NCBI RefSeq assembly: GCF_000143415.4
Contig: NW_003314281.1
Coordinates: 1,434,983 to 1,498,982 of the forward strand
Reading direction: 5' to 3'
DNA length: 64,000 bases
Origin: Selaginella moellendorffii
Lineage: Eukaryota; Streptophyta; Lycopodiopsida; Selaginellales; Selaginellaceae
Below, piece by piece: positions 21,960 through 33,136 of this stretch (within the stretch, counting starts at the first letter, position 1; every line of letters begins with the position of its first letter). The position numbers and the translations under genes were made by a program. The notes beneath the pieces are model-generated. The model made no database searches. It was given only the letters and a program-made list of their open reading frames with translations, and was not told where the DNA came from.

Positions 21960-22552
21960 GTACACATTTGGGATAGTTATAATGTTTAATGGATAATAGT
22001 TGATGCAAAATTGAATATTCCCATTATAATTTATTATAATGTAAGCCACAAATTTTTCCTTTCCAATTTGCTAGCTTACCTCGTCTATCTGACCAACTCT
22101 GCTTCGGCTTGTGCTAAGTTCCCTCGCCAAGGTTCTCGCCTATGGTACCAGCTCCTACTTGGTCCTACTTGGTTTCAACTACTCACTGCATAAGCAACGG
22201 AGTGTTAGCTATCCATCTACGGATTCCCAAATCTCTCCCAATCCCCCTCCCCGAGTTAGACTGGACTTAAGGTTCCACTACACTCCCCACAGGCACAAGC
22301 AGCCAAGCACACCAAGCCTCCAGATTCCTAACACCCCTTGGTACCACAAGGCTTGATCATGGGACCCTCTAAATCCCAAGCCTTGGGTGCAGCACTTGCT
22401 TCGGGACGTCGGGGCGAAACACCGTGGCCTAACGGCCCGGTATGGGTACCTCAACCCCCCCACTTCCATCCCGAAGGGAAGGCCCAAGCCCCTAGGAAGG
22501 GCAAGGACCAATGAGCCACAAGGTACTCAAGTGGGGCACCACTCCACATGAG
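21960..22552. other. intergenic stretch before the assembly gap
   Basis: No gene supported. From about 22080 the composition turns GC-richer, with a proline/serine-coding open stretch lacking known motifs. Such sequence next to a gap and a homopolymer may be repeat-derived. Confidence 0.4.
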
Positions 22553-22652
22553 NNNNNNNNNNNNNNNNNNNNNNNNNNNNNNNNNNNNNNNNNNNNNNNN
22601 NNNNNNNNNNNNNNNNNNNNNNNNNNNNNNNNNNNNNNNNNNNNNNNNNNNN
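22553..22652. other. assembly gap (100 N)
   Basis: Exactly 100 unknown bases, followed directly by 18 C (22653-22670). The gap size is probably a placeholder and the C run a sequencing-limit artefact or a true homopolymer. Confidence 0.99.
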
Positions 22653-22726
22653 CCCCCCCCCCCCCCCCCCGGGAGACACACGCTTTGGGCTTTCACCCCT
22701 TGAGTTGTATTAGTATGTGGACTTAG

Positions 22727-22990
22727 TCTCAGAATCGATCTCAGACTCGATCTCGGACCCAACTTCGGACTCAGTCTCGAACTCGATCTTGGACTCGATC
22801 TCGGACCCGATCTCGGACTCGACTTCGGACTCGACCTCGGACTCGGTCTTGGACCCGATTTGGATCTCGGACTCCGTCTCGAACTTGGTCTCGAACTCGG
22901 TCTCGATCTCAGTCTCCGATTCGGCCTCGGCTTGATCCCGGACCCTATCTCGAACTCGGTCTCAGAGTCGGTCTTGGACTCGATTTTCGA
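22727..22990. repeat. minisatellite of TCGGACTCGATC-like 12-base units
   Basis: About 22 degenerate 6/12-base units (TCGGACTCG, TCTCGGACTC, TCGATCTTGG). The array reads as Ser-Asp repeats on the plus strand and Pro-Arg-Ser repeats on the minus strand. No start, domain or splice context supports a protein, so it is annotated as a tandem repeat only. Confidence 0.85.
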
Positions 22991-23039
22991 CTTGGTCCCA
23001 TCCGATAAACTCTTTGTCATTTCGGTCAAGCTTTCGGGG

Positions 23040-26000
23040 ATCTTTTAGCCTACGACATCTCGGGGAGTCGGTTCCTTACACATAAGATATGATTCATATA
23101 TGAAATATATTTGTCACATGCCTAATAACCATTTCTTTCTCTAAGGTCCTTATTACCCAAAGTCTTTTAGACTTTTGGGCAACACCTTTTTCTAACATTT
23201 CCTTGATATTTATCTGTAATATTTTAATGTACTTTAATGATTGACTTTGAGTAGAAATCTTGACTAAATGAACATCCCTAGTTAGAATAGGATGATAAAT
23301 TGCAATCTTAGACCTAGTTGATAGGTCAAAATCAAAGAGATCAATATACTTCTGCTCTAGTTGATTAATTATTGCAACATAAAAACTATATAAGGGATTT
23401 AAAGAGGGAATAAAAAATCAAGAAAGAAAAATAGATAAGGAGACAAAAGTGGTAGAAGTAAAAATGAACCCTAAATATCACAAAATGATGCATTTTTATT
23501 ATAGACCTTTTCTGTTTATATTTAAACCCTTATGGATCATCTTTTGAATCCCTTTGGTTGCTTACATTATAAGTGTTTTTGAATTTGAATAGTACTAAGC
23601 TAAGTGACCTCCCAAAAAGTCCAAATTCAAGAGTTTACATTTGGTATCAGATAGGTCTTGGATCCGACTTTATTGGCTAAGTAGTGAAATCACACTAAGT
23701 TCAAAAGTTTACAAGTAGAAGTAAAAGGATAATATAGGATAAAAATGAGAAAAATGGAAGAGAGAAGAAAGAATATAAGATAAGAGGGAGAAATTTCAAA
23801 ATTACATTTGGTATAATTGTGTTACCACTAATCTATATTAAAGATAAGGTCAAAAGCTTGACTTGGCATCACTTAAAATGATTGAAGCTTAAAGCTTGAG
23901 ATCATCTATACACACAACCCTCATATAATGCCACTATAAATGGTAACATATGGCGATAGAGTGAGCAATAAAAGATTAAATGCATGTATATGATTGTTGC
24001 CATAATGAATGAAAATTAACTTTCGTTTAATGCAACTATAGATGGCAATAAACTAAAAAAGAAACCTTAAAGTTTAGCATATACTAAAGATGAGGTCAAA
24101 AGCTTGACTTAGCACCATTTACAACAATTAAAGCTTAAAGCTTAAGATCATCTATACATACAACTAAGTCCTCCTTAAATGTATATATATGGTTGTTGCC
24201 ATAATGAATGAAAACTATAGATGGCAACAAATTGAGCAATAGAAGATTAACTCAAACAGTATTTATTAATACAAAGAAGATAATAGAGATTCTTAAACCA
24301 GAATGAAAATTAGCTCTTGTACAATGTAATTATAAATGGCAACATGTGACAATAGGTTGAGTAATAGAGGATTAACTCAAACCAATATTGATCAATATAA
24401 AGAGGACCTTTTGCTATAAAAATTTGAAAAGTGAACTAAATAAATTAGTGCTAAATAAACCCTTTGATGGTACTTTTAAAAGAAGGATGGAGGGGTCATT
24501 CATTTATTCATGCAAGGACCTCCACTACTTGCTTTTTATTTCCTAGAAGAATCTTTATGTTAATATTTTCCACCTCAACAACACTAACAAGATGTTATTA
24601 ACACCAAAACCTTCACCCAAGAAATGGAAGATGTTATTCTAGGAAACCTTGACAATGTCAATACATATGATAAATAATATCACACGTCTATTAGTAAACA
24701 TCATGGATGTGATTACATTTTCATTGCCCTTGAATACAAGTAGCAATAACATCAATTTCATCATAACAAAAGCATCTTCCATGGGAAATAGAGTTGAAAC
24801 ATATACAATTACAAATGGGAAAGGTGATGTTTTATAACATTATATCAGTCAAAGAACTTCGTTAAGGATGGCTAGGGAAAATGTATGCACAAGTCCCATA
24901 AAATTTTAATGAAATGTTAATTACATGATTCTAACTTAATTTGCTCCAAAATATTTGGCTTTGCATGAAATAAGAGGCTTTAGAAGCAAAGACTAAATTA
25001 TATAATTAACTCAGATAACCCTTGATGAAAATAATGCAATTGTTAAAAAGGCATTATCATAGTTGTTAACATGTCTAAATGTACACTTAAAGATATTTGG
25101 GAAAATGCTTTAATTCATATGAGTGGCTACATATAATACCACCCTTTAGAGACATATGGGAAACTTATGCAGATATGGGTATCATCTCAAGAATGATAGC
25201 TGGAAATCACTATAAAGTGATCAAATTAATAACACACATTATATCCAAAACTCCCATGAAAGAAATTTGGTCAAATGCAAGGATTGGTTAAAAAAGCACC
25301 ATATGCTATGATTGCCGCTATCAATTGAGTTTAATTATTCATCTATAATTGTAGAGCATCAAGCAACTGCACCAATTGTTACTCTAAAGTCAAAAAAAGA
25401 TGTATAAATGACAAAAAGGAAAAAGAAAAAAGGAATACATAGAAAAGTTATAAGAATAAAAGAAATCTAGATAACACAAAAGTTATATTAAAACCAAAAA
25501 CACAAATCCAAACACTCCTTAGGGATAATCAAAATTTCCCTTTATCTTCATCATTATGAGTATAGAAATATATATATTCAATTAACCCAAAAACCATAGT
25601 TTATATATAAAAGTGACTGATTTGGATTGAAACCAATTTAATAGTTATCAACTACTATATTAATAATAGTATATAGGATGATAGTCATACACCTGATCTC
25701 ATATCATCTTTTTCTCTTAAAAGGATTAAAAGCAGTTAAGGTGCTTTTGTTGATGGGTCAGGATTTAAAAGAACATCAAGAGGAGGCATTCATAGATTTA
25801 TAAGTGGTGTAATTTGTTTTTAATTCATATATATAAAACTGTTATATATGCATAATTTTTAGAGGATCAGTATGTTGAATATTGCACTAAAGTTCATAAC
25901 TGATTTATGACATATATTTAAAAAATCAATATTAAATAATATTACAATAATAACTAAAGTGAGAAAATGATTAAAATATCTGTTTTGTGCTTATAAATTT

Positions 26001-27285
26001 ACAAATTTATTTTACATATTTTAATATAAAAATGCTAAAATTTAAATCATAGAAATAAATAAACCACTTATAAGAGGATAAGATTAATATTGGTTTATTT
26101 ATACTTATGATAAAGAATAACAGGATAAGATTCCTGGGATAAGAGCATAATCATATCCTCTTATCTATTAAACTGATTAATATTAAACCAATATTAATCT
26201 TAATTGTAGGAGACAATAATAGTATACTTCACACAAAGTGTTAGCTACGTTGACAGGGTGTTATGGTGATAAATGTTTTAAGATGTCTTGACTCTTCATA
26301 TTTTAATAATAATATATTAATATATTTATGATTTATAAATTTTAATCATTTTAATCTTTTTGGTTTGCTTAAGCAAACATGTAAGGACTGAGGTGGTAGT
26401 GGATATACTTAGAATATGTGTGAATATTCTGGGATATTCTATCATCTAAAGGTTGTTATTCATTTAGAATGATTTTGTCTTTATAATTTATAAAATTTCT
26501 TCGAAAATTTCTAGTATCTTCTAGTTTATTCTACAATCTATCTGTTGATATGCAATAAGATTAATATTTTATTTATAAATTATAAACATGTTTATAATTT
26601 TAAACTTCTGATTAATTAATTGAATTAATGAATCATACTAGATATTATATTATATCCCAAAAGACATAATTGCTCACTCAATGTATTCTTCATATATTAA
26701 TATGTTTAAAATTTATATATTTATATATTTTTTAGCTAATGGTTAAATTGTAAAACTTTATATTAAAAGTTAAATTATATAAGGTTTCATAGGAAAAAAT
26801 AAACATGAGCATGTGCAGGGATTTATCTCTCCTCTCTTCAAGCTTTGTTAGGACTGTGCATGATAGCTTATCTCTAGCATACCTTGAGACTCTTTTCCTT
26901 TAAGTATATGGTTTCCAATATCATGGATAGAATTTCCTTTGTTAATCTCTATGAGAAAAGCTAGAGCTCTTGGATTCGATTACTTTCCATACTCTTAAGC
27001 TATAGTCTGTCACGCTTGCACCACAGGAACTAGTGAACTCTCAACTCTTTGCGTTAAATTCTATTTTCGAGAGTTCCTACTGGAAGTAGCCGTCCACCGC
27101 ATGGAGGTATCTTCCTTGATCGCAGCTGGATTCCACACCTTCTCTTTAATCGTGGAGAAGAAAGATGGATTGTAAAACTCCATTCTTCCCGTTCGCAACA
27201 TGGCTCGTTCATCCCTAACACCCGTTTACAACCTTTCTTGAAATTAAATAATGCAAACTATTAGGGTTTTTGCTAATAGGGGGGA
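23040..27285. other. AT-rich repeat island without recognisable genes
   Basis: More than 4 kb of very AT-rich DNA. It contains the related direct repeats at 23820-24420 and two flanks (23505-23560 and 25570-25640) that match 21685-21725 and 21880-21950. Palindromic AT stretches occur around 26090-26200 (TTAATATTGGTTTA... and its inverse). The final 250 bases are likely the promoter of the MsrB gene. No open frame has a recognisable domain. Confidence 0.6.
23820..24420. repeat. degenerate direct repeats, about 120-250 base spacing
   Basis: The block GGTCAAAAGCTTGACTT-GCA-CA-TTA-AA-ATT-AAGCTTAAAGCTT-AGATCATCTATACA occurs at about 23849 and again at about 24093. The block TGGTTGTTGCCATAATGAATGAAAA...TATAGATGGCAACA...GAAGATTAACTCAAA recurs three times between 23940 and 24390. 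This looks like a decayed tandem array. Confidence 0.75.
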
Positions 27286-27982
27286 ATGGCGCTGGCTGGG
27301 GCTGCAGCGATGGCGCTCGCACCTCGAATGCGGCCAGGGAGTCTTGGATTTTCGCGCAGCTGGAGCGGCCACCGTCTGAGAGCAATGTGCTCGATTGAGC
27401 GCGTGAACAAGACGGAAGAGGAATGGAGAGCCGTGCTGAATAGCGAGCAATTCCGGATATTGCGAATGAAAGGAACCGAGTAAGGTGTTTTTGGATAATA
27501 TTTCCCATAGGCGATGCTGCATCTTTCTTGCATGATTCTACATGAGATTTCCTTTGGCGATACTGTGTTCTTGGCGGGACGACAAATTATGATAGTCTTT
27601 GTCTGTGACTGTGCAGGATGCCAGGGAGTGGCGAGTACAACAAGTTCTACAAGGACGGAGTGTACAACTGCGGGGGCTGCGGAACACCGCTCTACAAATC
27701 GACAGCAAAGTTTGATTCCGGATGTGGATGGCCAGCGTTTTTCGAGGGTCTTCCCGGAGCAATCAACAGAACAGTGAGCACTTTAGCTGTAGGCAGCACC
27801 GAGAAATGTGTTTTCCAATGCAGGTAGACGCTGATGGCTATCGCACTGAGATTACGTGTGCTGCTTGTGGAGGACACCTCGGTCACGTCTTCAAAGGCGA
27901 GGGGTTTCCAACTCCGACGAACGAGCGCCACTGCGTGAATAGCATATCGCTCAAATTCGCTCCGGGCGACCAGGACAAGTGA
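27286..27982 (+). CDS. MSRB: methionine-R-sulfoxide reductase B, probably plastidial
   Basis: Exons 27286..27479, 27617..27773, 27824..27982, 169 residues, introns 137 and 50 bases. MsrB reduces methionine-R-sulfoxide in oxidised proteins. Two zinc-binding CxxC pairs are present (CGGCGTPLY and [12 protein letters not shown]), as is the substrate block SGCGWPAFF. The catalytic Cys is in RHCVNSISL near the C-terminus. A Cys in GGCGTPLY or upstream could act in recycling. The first about 30 residues ([20 protein letters not shown]) are Ala/Arg-rich without acids, like a plastid transit peptide; targeting is inferred. Length fits the family. Confidence 0.92.
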
Positions 27983-29810
27983 GCTGTGTGGATGGCTTCT
28001 GCCAGGTACGCTCTCGAGCTCTGTTTTGTTAAGAAAAAACCAATTTTTGTTGGTACTTCTGCAGGTGACGGAAGTGGATTGTATTTGTCTGGAAAAATAA
28101 AAATCCCTCGTTTGTGGAAACGCTGTATTCGCTATTCACTGCAAGTTGCATAGATTTTTTGTCGTCGTTTATCCGAGGACGAGGCAAGGTCTTTTGCGGT
28201 GGACAGATGCCGACAAAATGCATTTCCAGTAAGAAATTCTCGCTGCTTTTGCAGTTTGATACCGCACTGAGATCATGCGTGGAGGAGGACAAAGTGGCAA
28301 CGCTTTCTTCTAACATTTTGAAGGCTGTAGAATAAAAACAGGTAATCTAGAATGGGACCCTCTATATTCCTCTCTACCGAGCTCCTGTGAATATTTTCCT
28401 GGTTGTTTTCTAACAGCAAACGAACACGTGCACGATTTGGAGATAGCGAAATCCCTCCTCGGGTGAAGTCGGGCTATCCTTACGCAGTGTTCGTGTTACC
28501 ACCTTTTGGAAACTTAGAGATCATGCTGGTTTTGTGCAGGTTTGACGAGGCAGTGGCGCAAAAGAAATCGACTGTGGTCCGTAATTGCATATTCTGGTTC
28601 GGTACTTGGATCCGCCTTTTGCTGCTTGTCTAAGATAACTCGGCGTTTTTCTCAGATTGGCGAAGAAAAGCAATGACGGGTCACATCTCAGCTCTCCTGT
28701 TACAATAAAGAAGAACACACGAGAATGTAACTGGAAAGCGATTGGGTACGAAAGCGTAGGCCACGCGAACGAACTTCCAACAGCGTTTCTCGGAATGTCA
28801 ACGGAAGAGCCATGATAAACAGAGCCTCTACAGGTAAGATCCTTTCATGGCGTGGGATTTTGCTTGACTAAGTATATAGCCAGTGCGTGAGGCTACCTCC
28901 TTTCTTTCTAGACTCTTGTGATATGACTTGGTTGTCTTCCTACCAACAGGTAACAACATCAGGTCTCGCACAAGAAACAAAAGCAAAGGCGTGATGCAAC
29001 AGCAACAGGTGCAATCTCTCACTTTGATTTAGTTTTTCTAACGTCTTGAGCTTGTGGTCTTCTTTCCAGACGCGGACGGGTATCTCGCAGCATGAAATCC
29101 AATTTGGAAAAATCTATTCGCTAAGCAAAGGATCTGCGTAATCTTTGGCACCCCAAACAAGGAAAGGTTCGTGTTTGCAGATCGTATCGTATTTGGATGA
29201 ACAGGGATAACATGAGGTTTGCAGCGTTGATCAGCCGATGACATAATCTCGCAACATCGAGGCCAAGAACCACAGTGGAACAAAAAAGATCTCTCGGCCG
29301 AGAGAAGAGATACCTATGGCTGCGCATAGGTGAACGCTCAATAGCATGCTGATGCAATCTACAGGCCTACAAGCGCAAAAAAAAAAAAAAAAAGAAGAGG
29401 AAAACCACGCACTCAGTGCCGTGCTTTTCAACATAAATACTCTCCCAGTGCCTCCGCTGTATCACCAAAACGACCACCTTTGGCGCTTCGAGAGAGGTGA
29501 GTTGAGCTGCATTGCACTCTCACATCTTCTAAAAATCTCTCTTTTCTTGTTGCAAGATCGCCACAGCGCTCGCATCTCTCCTGTGTCAGAGCTGAAAGAA
29601 GAATCTTTGTGTGGCGAGAAGAAGTGGCCAACGTTTTTAAGCGTGTGTACGTAGAGCTTGATTTCCTGGTTTCGTGCGTAAGATGGCGCCGTGAAGCTCT
29701 CTCTTCTCTTCGCTGGATCGATCGATCAAATTCTCAGTGATCTTTCTTTCTCTCATTCTCCCTCGAGAGGAGACGATCGTCCAAGAGAAAGGAGGAGAAG
29801 ATCGAAGATC
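27983..29810. other. intergenic region, no gene supported
   Basis: About 1.8 kb of mixed composition. Several ACAGGTA-like junctions (28340, 28830, 28948) resemble splice borders, but no exon chain with a conserved protein was found. The last about 400 bases hold the promoter and 5' UTR of the transporter gene; an oligo-A tract of 17 bases is at 29378-29394. Confidence 0.5.
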
Positions 29811-32302
29811 ATGGCATGGGCAGCACCTTACAAGGTGGTGCTTGGGAGCTTCGCGTTCCTCATCTTTTGGACGCTGGCCACCTTCCCGGCGGTCCGATGC
29901 CTGCCCGTCGGACGGACCGCAGGAGCTCTCCTGGGAGGAACGCTCATGGTCGTCTTCCAGGTCCTCTCTCCAAACCAGGCCTTCGCGGCGGTGGATCTTC
30001 CCATCCTCGGCCTCCTCTTTGGCACCATGGTCATCAGCGTCTACCTCGAGCGCGCCGATCTCTTCAAGTACCTCAAAATGGTGCTCTCATGGCGCTGCCG
30101 CGGCGCCAAGGACCTGCTCGTCCGCGTGAGCGTCTTCTCGGCGCTGGCCAGCGCGCTCTTCACGAATGATACCATCTGCGTGATCTTCACCGAGTTCGTG
30201 CTCAATCTGTGCAAGCAGCACAACCTCCCGCCGGAGCCATTCCTCCTGGCGCTCGCCTCCAGCGCCAACATTGGCTCCGCCACCACGCCCATCGGCAACC
30301 CCCAGAACCTCGTCATCGCGATCGAGAGCAAGATCCAGTTCGGCAAGTTCCTCATCGGCGTCCTCCCCGCCATGATTGCCGGGATCGTCTTCAACATCCT
30401 CTTCCTCCTCGCCATGTACTGGCGGCCGCTCTCGCAAGGCCTGGCCGCCGCCGATGCTCCGCCACCCCTCCCCGCCCCCGCCGATGCCACCAGCGATCCA
30501 TCCTCCGCCATGGAGCTGGGCGCGATCAAATCCATCCAAGTCGTCTCCCCACACAATCACCACAGCCCGCGACGGTCGCCGCTCTCCTACGAGCGCCTCC
30601 ACAGCGGGCCACTGAGCGCCGCCGCCGTGGGGGAATATCCCACCGCCGCCGCGGCGCCGCCATCGCCCATCGCGGAGGAGGACGACAAGCCCACGCCGCT
30701 CTACTCCTCCCGCGTCTACTCGCCCGTACACCCCATCGCCGAGAAGCAGCACCAGCTCTACTCTCCGCGGGTCCACTCCCCCGGGATGTCGCCCGCGGGG
30801 ATGTATTCCCCCGCGTCGGGATATTCTCCCGCGCAGGCCACAGCGGCGAGGTTCTACTCCGGGCGGGAGGGCCAAGCCCACCACGCCCACCACCACGCTG
30901 CGGCGCCGCACAGGGAGATAAACGAGCAGCACCACCACAGGGCGCAGCTGCGGGAGCACCTCACCACGCCCAAGGGCGGTAAAGATGTCACCGCGGACTA
31001 CCCCGAGAAGCTGCCGCAAGAGGGCACCGGGAAGGAGGAATATGCGCCGTGGTACCGGTGGGGTCCCAAGCTCCGGCGCAAGGCCTGGATGGCCGCGGTG
31101 TACGGCGTCACCGCAGGGTTCCTGGCGGCGCTTCTCTCGGGGCTCAATCTCACATGGAGCGCGCTCACCGCCGCCGTGGCGCTCATGGTGCTGGATTTCT
31201 CCGACGCTGGCCCCAGCTTGGACAGGGTAAGTGCCACCCTCGATCAATCATTCCCCCCTCCTCTTTTCGTTCGATCGATTCGATCGATTCTAGGGTACCA
31301 TCATCTTTGCCCTTTTTCCTCGATTCGATTGCTTCTTTTCCCTTTTTTCTTTGTGCTTCTCTGACCCGCAAATCTGATCGGGCATCCGGAATTCCTTCTC
31401 GCGAATTCCTCTAGGGCGGCCTCACGCTCTTTACAGTTCTCTCGGTTCATAGGCAGGCTTTTGTGCCGAGCATGCTTTCGGTGTGTGTTGCCTACCAACA
31501 TGGCGACATGGATGGATCTCTCATCTTTTTCTCTTCCTTTTTTCTCGCGTTCGCGGTACTATGGAGACTATGGAGACTAAAGCCTTGATTTCGTTCTTTG
31601 CTCTTTCTTTGTTCCAGGTCTCTTATTCGCTGCTCGTCTTCTTTTCCGGGATGTTTATCACCGTGGATGGATTTAACAGCACTGGCGCTCCAGGCCAGTT
31701 CTGGAACGCTGTCGAGCCCCACACTCGAATCGATTCTGCAAAGGGGGTGGCCATCTTATCCCTCGTGATTCTCATTCTCTCCAACGTCGCATCCAACGTT
31801 CCAACTGGTGAGTCATTTGATCCTTGTTCCCTCTTTTTGGAGCTCTCTCCTTTCACTCATACTCGTACTCTTTTTGAGAGATCCTTGTTTCCTCCTTTTT
31901 GAGCTCTTTCCTTTCAGTCACACCAGTGCGTACTCTTACTCTTTGTTGTTCCTCACAACTTTTTGCCTTTACTCCCACTCACATCCATCGTTTCTGCTCG
32001 TTGTTTCTCACATCCTTTTCTTTCTTTTCTCTGCAGTGCTGCTTTTGGGAACACGGGTGGCGGCATCGGCCGCGGCGATTCACGGGGCCAGCGTTACAAG
32101 ATCGTGGCTTTACCTGGCATGGGTGAGCACAGTGGCTGGCAACTTCACTCTCATCGGCTCCGCTGCGAATCTCATCGTCTGCGAGCAAGCCCGGCAAGCA
32201 AAGCCCAACAGTTACAACCTCACCTTCTGGGCTCATCTCAAGTTCGGCATTCCTTCGACGTTGATCGTGACGGCTCTCGGGCTTCCGCTCATTCAAGGCT
32301 GA
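29811..32302 (+). CDS. ArsB/Lsi2-type anion transporter (copy A, with introns)
   Basis: Exons 29811..31226, 31618..31807, 32037..32302, 623 residues; introns 391 and 229 bases. The start [12 protein letters not shown] matches the start of copy B. About five N-terminal membrane helices are visible, with [15 protein letters not shown] and [17 protein letters not shown], hallmark motifs of the ArsB/NhaD ion-transporter superfamily that includes plant Lsi2 silicon efflux carriers. A long cytosolic loop (about residues 215-425) is rich in Ser, Pro and His, with repeated YSPRVHSP-like units. C-terminal helices include [13 protein letters not shown] and [10 protein letters not shown]. Probably a plasma-membrane exporter of silicic acid or arsenite; substrate inferred. 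It is tail-to-tail with copy B. Confidence 0.85.
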
Positions 32303-32794
32303 AACTTTGCGGGCTGGTCACTTTCGTTGATCCCTTCGCTGGAAGCTTTCGGGGGTGTATAGTATGACGCATATGGATGGATACGTAGCAAGCAGCAGAC
32401 AGCGGCGTTGATCGTGCCAAGCAAGGAACGCAAGAAAAAAAAGAAAGAAAAAAATGAAAGTCTTCAGTGCCTTGCTTTTGAAGTAGCTCCTCTCGAGGCC
32501 TCTGAAGTGCAGGCTTTCGTTGGGCTTTTTCTGTACAATAAAAAGATTTCTTAGTTGTGAACAAAGATTTCTTCTGTGAAAACAAAAAATCGTTTTCTTT
32601 ACCTGGCCAAAGTCTTGATTTTTCGGCAGAGAAAATCTGACAGAAGAAATACTTCGTGGAATTTGGAGCAAAGTTGGAGACGTTTCTGGTCAACTAGTCA
32701 ACCATCGAAGTCAAAGCCTCGAGGTCTGATCGGACGGCCAAGGGAGAAAATTTCAACGACTACGACGTGTCCAAGTGGCATCTCAAGCCGCCAA

Positions 32795-32834
32795 CCACGT
32801 GTCTATATATATACATTGACTTGCAGACACGTGG
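32795..32834. promoter_or_regulatory. inverted CACGTG (G-box) pair around a TATA-rich spacer
   Basis: CCACGTGTCT (32795-32804) and AGACACGTGG (32825-32834) are perfect inverted copies around TATATATATACATT. It lies between the tail-to-tail transporter genes, so it serves no obvious downstream gene. It may be a relic promoter or foldback. Confidence 0.4.
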
Positions 32835-33136
32835 CAAAATATCAAGCCCGCCATCTGAAAGCTCAAACGTCAAGCCGCAAAGCCTCTCTTCCAGGTTGGT
32901 GAGATATTCAGACATTTTTCTTCATTCTTTTTGTTCTTACTGGATCGCTCCCGCAGTTTGGAGAGACTTATCTATCAGTCATAGACTAAAGAGTTTTTTT
33001 CTTGTGGACTTGGTTGGTTTCTTGGTCCATCTCCATCAATCGATCAAACCCAAGACTTCCCCGCGATTCCTTTTACACGGAGTAGTGATCGATCGATCGA
33101 CAGATATCCGATGATATGACCACTGACACCATCTCG

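Noticed and set aside
22717-23048. Ser-Asp repeat protein
   Set aside because: Tandem repeat open in several frames beside a gap, without start context or domain.
23820-24420. CRISPR-like repeat array
   Set aside because: Repeats are long, degenerate and irregularly spaced in a plant nuclear genome; not a CRISPR.
28021-29680. multi-exon gene from repeated ACAGGTA junctions
   Set aside because: Candidate exons do not join into a frame with any recognisable protein.
30087-31247. 386-residue frame opposite the transporter gene
   Set aside because: A GC-rich antisense shadow of the Lsi2-like coding exon with Arg/Gly-rich translation.
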